From Hydractinia symbiolongicarpus (lineage: Eukaryota > Cnidaria > Hydrozoa > Anthoathecata > Hydractiniidae), in contig NC_079885.1 of assembly GCF_029227915.1 (NCBI RefSeq), positions 9,052,001 through 9,116,000 of the forward strand: DNA of 64,000 bases. The letters run 5' to 3'. The position numbers and the translations under genes are program-made. Positions 57,560 through 64,000 of this stretch are shown here, in pieces (the first letter of the stretch is position 1; every line of letters starts with the position of its first letter). The notes beneath the pieces were generated by a model. It did no database searches. It was not told the origin of the DNA and worked only from the letters and a program-made list of their open reading frames with translations.

Positions 57560-58055
57560 GATGAATATTGGAAATTTGAACATAATGATAAAATACCACG
57601 TGATAACTACTGTAAAAATTGCAGAAAATTTGGCTCAAATAATAATTTAAACATACTAAAGTAGCAGATGGAAAACTATTAGGTAGAGCAACATGTGAAA
57701 AATGTAAATGTTATAAATTTAATGAAAGTTTGATTGCTTGTGATAGTATTATTATATTTGGTGGATAATGTCAATTATGTCGTTCAATAACTGAAGATAA
57801 GGAAAGAAATATTGACGATAAAATTATATGTGATTTATGTGAATGGCCAAAATATGATAAGGATACAAGTAAGAATAAGGAAATCTTCATTAATAATCAT
57901 GAAAAAATACCAACCAGGGGTGGATATTGTTATGAATGTTCTACTAATGTTGTACTGATCATTTTACATGTTCCTATTATGAAGTACCTTTTCATGATGC
58001 GAAAAATGTTTTTGTAAAAAATATAATATTCGTGAAAAAAATTAATGATAGATTA
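57560..58055 (+). pseudogene. Cys-rich (CxxC) protein remnant
   Basis: Short open pieces on the plus strand show repeated CxxC pairs: YCKNCRKF, TCEKCKCYKF, CQLCRS, CDLCEWPKYD, GYCYECST. They suggest a protein with several zinc-binding knuckles, broken by stops (about 57660, 57766) and frame changes. It is the last recognisable gene of the element. Confidence 0.4.
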
Positions 58056-58245
58056 TAATGGAGAACTATTGTGTTTACAGTTGTTATAGACAATGTGATG
58101 AATTATTAAATAATATAAACCCATATTATAAAAAAAATTAATGGAAACTTCATATATTGGGTAACATGTAGTGAGATATTTGTGATTGCATAAAATAGCC
58201 TCAAATCTTGCCCAGACAAAACGCCCACCCTAAAAAATGGACGAT

Positions 58246-58306
58246 GGATGTGAGAATACGGGGAAAGTTCTAGCATTGCTAGAATTGCTTCCGTGTCCTC
58301 ACATCC
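58246..58306. repeat. Near-perfect 30-bp hairpin
   Basis: Arms of 30 bases starting GGATGTGAGAATACGGGGAA and ending in CTCACATCC pair with about three mismatches (allowing G-T pairs) around a centre TTCTAGCATTGCTAGAA. The loop is almost absent, which fits a DNA palindrome or foldback better than a microRNA precursor. Confidence 0.8.
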
Positions 58307-59414
58307 CTGGCTACTATGACTGTGAGCAGAAATTAAAAAATTGTTGGAAAGAATGAAAAGAGCAAGGTGAAAACGTTGAATAATTGAGATTGTCAATTCA
58401 TGGCAAGTAAATTTAATCCAGGCTACGTTTCAACAACTACACTCGTCATCGACAGCTAAACAAATTTTGGTTTGCTTTACCGTTTGATAACTCACTTTTT
58501 ATTTTCTGTATTTGCGAGTGTTTTTAAATGAGATTAATTTTCTTGGAAATCTTCATGCTGTTATAGAATAATCCTTGCCCAAGTTTACCGTATAGTCGTG
58601 ATGTCACGAAACATTTCATTTATATCCTATAGTTTCAATACATATTTGGTTTCTTTTTAAATTTTCGTCGATTCGTTTGTTGTGAAAAATTTTCATCATT
58701 GAATTTAGCTGTAAGCACCCTAACTATAGTGGTAAATTAAATTATGGCTACCATATTATAAATTACACATTTTAAATTCACTAAAGATGTATTGACATTC
58801 AAGACAAAACATGTCTTGCAAAATAAAAAATGTATCTTTTGTCACAATAACATGTTCAATATGATATTAAATAAGATGTTGTTTATGTCCCTGGCCGTGA
58901 CCATCATCTTGACTTTTAAGTCACTAAAATCGAAAACTAAAAGCCATTTTGTAGTCTTTTTGAGACAGAAAGACTTGCTAAGATCGACCTGGTTATTTTT
59001 TTATCGTTAATTGTTGTTAGTAACAAGGAATGTGTCGTTTGAAACAAATAATACAAACACAAATTGATATCAATTACTTGATCAATAATGTCATTATTTC
59101 CATTCATAATTGCGCTCCTTTTCCGGTATGTAGTTATTCATAATTAGAAAAAGATTAAAATACGTAAGATGGAGTGTAGATGGTCAATAGAGGAAGTTTT
59201 TGACTGTTTTGGTGGTTAAAGAACACTTACTGAAGAAGTTACCTGTTGATATACGTGGTATGGAAAACTTGTTTCTCTAAGTATAAAATAGCTATTTTCT
59301 GTATAGACTTTAACTAAAAAAGGGCTGCATACTGAAAGTATAAATACCTATTTGCGTAGAAGCTAAACTTTTTTAAAGCTGTTGTTTTAAAGCAAGTCAA
59401 CTTTTTTAGAAAAA
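58307..59414. other. Gene-free stretch upstream of the secreted-protein gene
   Basis: The plus-strand frame at 58792-59010 has no domain. The last few hundred bases should hold the promoter of the gene starting at 59415. Confidence 0.45.
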
Positions 59415-62400
59415 ATGCGTTTTCCGATTAAATTTTTGACTCTTTTACTGGTGCTGGTGTGTATTAATTACTCAGAAGAATGGTTTGGGGGAAGAAGGCG
59501 GCGACGGCTGATTCCACCAATTAGAATTCCACCTGTACGTCGAATTGTCCGACGCGTTGGAAAAACGCTTGAAAAAACTGGCAAAGGTTTGGCGAAAGGT
59601 GTGACTTCATTGGCCAAAGGTTGTTGCGGTTTAAAACCTTGGATTTGCCGGTCTGAGAAAGAATTTAAAAACAGACAATATGATATTAAAAGAAAAAGTG
59701 CAAGTATGGATCGGGATTGGATAACAGGTAAAACTGACGCGTTTTCTCTTTAAGGGCTATCTTTGTGAAGCTTGTTTCTTATTGGCCGTTTTTGTAGGTA
59801 CTATGTTTTAATTAAATGAGTTTTTTTTAACACTATGTTATGATTTTTTTTATCAGTGAAAAAAATGCTCGCCAACATAAAGGTTGCAAATAACGACAAT
59901 TCAAAAATCTATTCGCATGTGCGACGGATTACATTGAGTAGCGGTGGAACAATAGAAATTTTGGATCCAGAAATTATTGTTAAATTTAATAATGTTTCCA
60001 ACGAGTTAAAGGTAACGGTCTTTCTCGCTTGTTCTTGTTGTCGATCTTGTTGTCGTTGTTGTTGTCGTTTTTTGTTGTCGTTTTTTGTTGTCGTTCTCAT
60101 TGTCGTTGTTGTTGTCGTTTTTTGTTGTTGCTTTTATTATCGTTTTTGTTGTCGTTCTTATTGTCATTCTTTTTGTCGTTCTTGTTGTCGTTCTCATTGT
60201 CGTTTTTTTTGTTAAAAGAAACACTGATAATTTAATGCATGCTTAATATTACCGATATTAAAACACTCGCTACCTGTCTGTGAGCCAATTTAAAAGCCGG
60301 GGTTTGTAATCGAAAACACAATTATAACCGCACCTATAATCCGAGTATCATCATATAATAGTCGAGTAGATTTCATAGGCAGGTAAGAATGCGCGGCGAT
60401 GCAGGAAATATGTACAACGATCGATCCCCGTAGAATTTTTCACAGGAGAACGACTAGTTTTGTTAAATAACCGAATCCCCTTTTCCGTGCATTGCGATAT
60501 GCTGTTATAAGTTGATTATTGGCTAAACTGAATGCAAAATACATTAAAGGAAAAGATATTTCAAGTAAAACTTACAGTAGCTATATGTAACCAAACTAAA
60601 CTGAGCGGTTAAAATGTCAACAATAAACTCTAATTGAGCTGGAGCTCAAATTTTTGAATGTTTTTAAATTTGTGCAATACAAATGCACTAAAATAGTACT
60701 CAGCATCAGAAAGTAAGTTGGCCATTTGTGTCTTTGGTAGCCTGGTATGTAGCTATCTATGGCAGTCTCTCCCCACTTACACAGGCTAGCTTTTCTTGCT
60801 ATGTTTACATTTTTAGAGGTGCGGGGTAGGGTTTGTGGTGGTCAACCTCGTGCGCCTATATACCCCGACGGCTCTTTGTGTGGTGGTATTAAAATTTTAA
60901 AAATTACTAATCTGGAGGAGACGGATGTTCGGTAGTATAGGGTAGCTATTGTCGTTTGATCGGCTGCTCGTCGTTTTTATCTTTCTTGTTGCTATTTTTG
61001 ATTTTTGGTCGTCGTTTGTTTTCTTATTGTGCTGTCATTATTTTTATCGTACCAATGCTGGCGTCGTTTTAAATGTCGTTTCGTTATTGTCGTCGTCGCT
61101 CATACTGTCGTCTCGTTGTTGTCAGCGTCGTTCTTATTGTCTTTTTGTTGTCCTAGTCGTTGTTTTTTATTGATTCTAATGAACGGCTATAACAATTCTC
61201 TAGAAAGCTATCGAACATAAAAATCAAACTGTTTTAAATTACGGAATAAACGAACTTCAAGTAGAATACGACAAGAAGAAGACAGGTACAGAAACCGCTC
61301 TTTTGGATGCCAGCGGAATTGGAGGTTTTGGTATGTCTACTGGATATCTTAAAATGACTGCAGACATGTTCCGTCTCATCAAATTAGATTCCGTAAGTTG
61401 CAGACCCTTTTTGTGTATTTCTAAGGCTGTGCTTCAGGGTCAGCAAGACGATGTTCAGAAGAAGTAATCAAAAAAATATTTTTTCGTTGTGATAGCTTCA
61501 AAACTGCCTCCTTTAGTTGTCGTTCTTTTGTTTCCCAAGTATCATTATATAAAAAGGTTAATGAGCTAGCAAAAAATATTTTCGTTGTGATATTATCTGC
61601 TTTGTTGGCCTAAGTTCTGTTGAAGAGCACTTTTTCCATGTCAGTTTATAAGTTAATTTTCTGCATCAGTATGTGTTTTCCTATTAAAGTAAAAATAGTG
61701 CCAAAAAAGGTTTTTCAACTTCTAACTCATTCTTATATCCACTTTTAGGTGGCCAAATTTATGGAAACAAAAGTTGGTGGTTTACTTAATAAAGCCAAAC
61801 TTGGAGTGTCAAAGTTATTTGGTTTTCACTACCTGCAAGAATTAGGAAAACAAAACAAGATTTTAGGAGGTGTCTTGAAAGCGTTCGCCTTCTATAATAA
61901 CTATCTAAGTCTCCACGGAGGAGTGTTTAAACTAATGGAAGGATGTAAGTAGAATTCATCTGCACGTGTTCATAAGGTTCAAACAGCCAGTACCCTCCCT
62001 TTAAAGCCACATAAAAGCAGCCATGCGAGCAATCAAACCATCATATAAACTTAGCAAGTACGTTCCAACGCGAGGTTTACTATTTAAGAAAACTTCAAAG
62101 TATTCACAGATTAAACAAAAATAACGAAATCGAAATTTACATTTGTTTTACAAAATTAGAGGAGGGTAACAGAAAGAACAGGGAGAGCGCAAATAGGGCG
62201 GTTATTTAAAATATAGGGCGGTTATTTAAAGGTCTTATAATTTATTGTTTTTTCACTTACCGTAATGATTAGAATAAGCGCCCTAGGCTTTTATTGGATT
62301 TTTGATCTTTAGGGGAGATCCGTTCAGTGGAACTCAAAAAGGAATAGGATAACTTCTTTCTTCGTTCTCACTCAACTCTAACATGTTTGCAGTGGTTTAA

Positions 62401-64000
62401 AAAGCCAGTTCAAGGTAGTTAAAATGTCGCCGGCAATAAACTTTTCGCGCAAGTTTGACCAAACTGTTGGAAATGCGTTTTAAATTTTTTTGGCTGATTT
62501 CGATCCCGTATCAACCGATAACCAGACGAAAAAAAAATTAATCTCGTGGTTAGAAAACCATTAAAATTTTTAACTGATATGAAAAAAAAATTTAAAGTCC
62601 CTTTATTGCTCGTTGTCAGTGAGCGAGAATTCAAGTAAAAAAGTTGGATTTCTAATAAAAGCTGTAAAAGTTCGAAGCGAGCTATATCAACGGCGCATGG
62701 CCAAGTAGTGATCGGGTTTGCTTCGTAATCAAAAGGTCCATGACTCGATGCACTGCGCAGGCAGGTTTAGTAAGTGCATTGAGTTCAGCTATGGGTCAAC
62801 CAATGCCATGTGAGGGAAATTGGGTAGGCAATGCCGGTGTATACTTCTGTATAAATTCAGAAGACAGTACCCTCATTGATAACAGTACTCCCAACGTTTC
62901 AGTGGTTATGTTGTTTAAATATTCGGAAAAAGCAATGATAGGCCGTGTATATTACTTGAAAATTGATAATTTTTTTAGTTAACAAGTTGGTTGGCTGGAT
63001 TACAGATTTAGCTGGTTGTGGCAAGCGCGGTAATCAAATTCATGATTCTCTTAAGAAGCTCAAAAAGGACCACGTAAAAATCAATGACGCGTACAAGACA
63101 CTTCAAAAATACAACAGAGAAGTAAACAAGGTAGATAGTTTCTAGTTTAATAATCACGTGATGTTCCCTGTCTGTTCTTGCTTCGGAAGTAATAATAATT
63201 CTCATTCATTTTATAAATTCACAGTTGCACCATAGGGGGAACTGATCTTCGCGGAAAGGTCTTTTTTCGAATATCCCATTTTTTCATCCATCTCGCAAAT
63301 TTATTGCCTTCTTCAGGGCACTTATTTCGTTTATAGAAATAATAAAACTGCTAAGAAAAATTAATTTTGTTATGGGTGATATTTTTAAAAACTTTTCGCG
63401 GTTTCTCTAAGAAGGTAAATATAATTTCTAGGGAATATATTAACCGTAAAAATCAATTTCCGCAGAAAATAAAAACCTAATTATTTTGCGAAAATTAATT
63501 CCCTCAAAATACAATTTTCGATTCGCGAAAAAAGGAATTCGCAAAAAAGGTAATTACGGAATTTTTTTTATTAAACCAAGATAACTATACAAAGTTAAAA
63601 ATTTAGGCGGACACAAAGAAAACTGCGGCGTCAATGTTTGTAAACTTCACAAAAATAAATAGTGGCAAAAAAGAAAGAAAAAAAATATGAACAAACGCTA
63701 AAATTTATGTCGCCAAATGCGCAGATGCTTAGATCCCCCTAACGTACAGCTTAAAGTTTTAAGTGCGAATCAGAGAAAATATGAATTAACTGAACATTGC
63801 GTGTAAGTAAATTATTAACTTAGTGCTAAATTTCCATGAAAAACAAAGACTTACCAGGTCTACCTACAATGTTATAATTGTTATATATTTAGAATTGGGC
63901 GACAGTTCGACGTCAAATTAGCAGTGACGGTTTGATGACAAATTTAAGAAGTATTGAAGATATAGCCCGACAATCATCTACTCAATCCACTAAATTAAAA
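59415..64000 (+). CDS. Secreted, strongly basic protein of unknown family, 3' end outside the window
   Basis: Six exons join in frame: 59415-59727, 59857-60011, 61204-61392, 61749-61944, 62979-63130 and 63893 to the window edge; phases 1, 0, 0, 1, 0, all GT-AG. The start has a clear signal peptide (MRFPIKFLTLLLVLVCINYS). Directly after it is FGGRRRRRLIPPIRIPPVRR, then VGKTLEKTGKGLAKGV and a cluster of three cysteines (CCGLKPWIC): a cationic region like a host-defence peptide or a furin-type cleavage site. Exon 2 has HVRRITLSSGGTIEILDPE; exon 3 a glycine-rich segment (LDASGIGGFGMSTGYLK); exon 4 an amphipathic VGGLLNKAKLGVSKLFGF; exons 5-6 predicted helices, many Lys. At least 367 residues. I do not recognise the family; antimicrobial, matrix or membrane-acting roles are only possibilities. 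Confidence 0.75.
60018..60215. repeat. Low-complexity TTGTCGTTNTTG repeat in an intron
   Basis: A 200-bp run of TGTCGTT, TGTTGTCGTTCT and related words in intron 2 of the secreted-protein gene. A second block with similar words is at 60948-61165. Open frames on both strands here are compositional. Confidence 0.85.
60426..60457 (+). mobile_element. Helitron-like 3' end, diverged
   Basis: CCCCGTAGAATTTTTCACAGG, then AGAACGACTAG before T, resembles the 3' hairpin and terminus of the 46246 element with several changes. The left end was not found, though it may begin within the preceding 160 bp. Confidence 0.45.
60948..61165. repeat. Second TGTCGTT-rich low-complexity block
   Basis: Same word composition as 60018-60215 but less regular (GTCGTCGTTT, TCGTTATTGTCGTCG, GTCGTTCTTATTGTC); probably an old copy of the same simple repeat, with about 730 bp between, including a Helitron-like end. 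Confidence 0.6.
62195..62230. repeat. Tandem pair of AGGGCGGTTATTTAAA
   Basis: Two copies of a 16-bp unit spaced 22-23 bp apart in intron 4 of the secreted-protein gene, similar in word content to the MITE interior at 31240-31305. Confidence 0.6.
62691..62930 (+). mobile_element. SINE copy C, with tRNA-like head
   Basis: The head reads CGGCGCATGGCCAAGTAGTG and ends with a B-box-like GACTCGATGC, typical of a tRNA-derived SINE. The body contains GCCATGTGAGGGAAATTGGG (62805-62824), TGCCGGTGTATACTT and TTGATAACAGTACTCCC, and ends TTTAAATATTCGGAAAA. It matches copy B over about 190 bp. It ends about 50 bp before the exon 5 acceptor of the secreted-protein gene, in sense. Confidence 0.72.

Larger units (their letters stand above)
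52318..58055. mobile_element. Decayed Polinton/adintovirus-like element
   Basis: A block of short, closely spaced genes unlike the intron-rich host genes: a minus-strand helical protein, then on the plus strand a capsid-like gene, an A32-type packaging ATPase, a helical protein, three small proteins and a Cys-rich remnant. The capsid, ATPase and small alanine/glycine-rich proteins correspond to a set I recall occurring together in cnidarian (Hydra-like) Polinton-type elements. DNA polymerase B, integrase and protease genes are absent, and several genes are frameshifted, so this is a dead, incomplete copy. No terminal inverted repeats were identified, so both boundaries are approximate. Confidence 0.6.

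Noticed and set aside
58246-58306. A microRNA precursor
   Set aside because: The stem has almost no terminal loop, so a Dicer-type precursor is unlikely without small-RNA data.
59909-60235. Gln/Arg/Thr- or Leu/Ser/Cys-rich proteins on both strands
   Set aside because: Pure low-complexity TTGTCGTT repeat inside an intron.

Overview
This is an AT-rich eukaryotic window from an animal. Genes are split by GT-AG introns, coding exons are short, and mobile DNA lies between and inside genes. The gene set (MBTPS1, MAF1, EMC8/9, NUDCD1, a syntrophin, GFOD) is metazoan. A secreted protein I cannot place, the capsid-like and small genes of a Polinton/adintovirus-like element, a Penelope-like element and a DDE-integrase relic match what I know of cnidarian genomes, especially hydrozoans. 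Species cannot be fixed from the sequence alone.

Layout. 1-5.5 kb: first two coding exons of MBTPS1 (site-1 protease, minus strand), the rest lying beyond the left edge; its intron 1 carries a 968-bp Mutator-type element with a perfect 9-bp target duplication. 6.4-7.4 kb: a TMEM272-like four-pass membrane protein broken by one frameshift. 8.5-14.7 kb: an island of short DNA transposons (Harbinger-like, pogo-like, a CCTTATT-ended family) and a 31-bp minisatellite. 15.1-19.1 kb: MAF1 (minus). 20.5-21.1 kb: integrase-core relic. 22.1-24.2 kb: EMC8/9 (minus), head to head with NUDCD1 (plus, 24.4-32.3 kb), whose introns hold a tRNA-derived SINE, MITEs and a decayed transposase-like stretch. 32.3 kb: tRNA-Cys. 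35.0-38.6 kb: syntrophin (minus), head to head with GFOD (plus, 39.0-40.6 kb). 40.8-41.3 kb: tRNA-Asp, tRNA-Gln, tRNA-Arg. 44.2-45.9 kb: a Rab-like protein that has lost the residues needed for GTP chemistry. 47.2-48.5 kb: an intronless MFS (MFSD8-like) transporter. 52.3-58.1 kb: a decayed Polinton/adintovirus-like element with a Penelope-like element inserted in its capsid-like gene. 59.4 kb to the right edge: a six-exon-plus gene for a secreted, very basic protein of unknown family.

The host genes do not form a pathway. They are housekeeping or cell-architecture genes: sterol-response proteolysis, Pol III repression, ER membrane insertion, a NudC-type cochaperone, dystrophin-complex scaffold. 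Two close divergent pairs (EMC8/NUDCD1, 226 bp apart; syntrophin/GFOD, 423 bp apart) probably share promoters. The strongest leads are the degenerate Rab, the secreted basic protein, the SINE core shared by two different SINE bodies, and the nested insertion in the Polinton-like element. Exon borders were read by eye from splice signals, frame continuity and remembered family sequence; no alignment was run.
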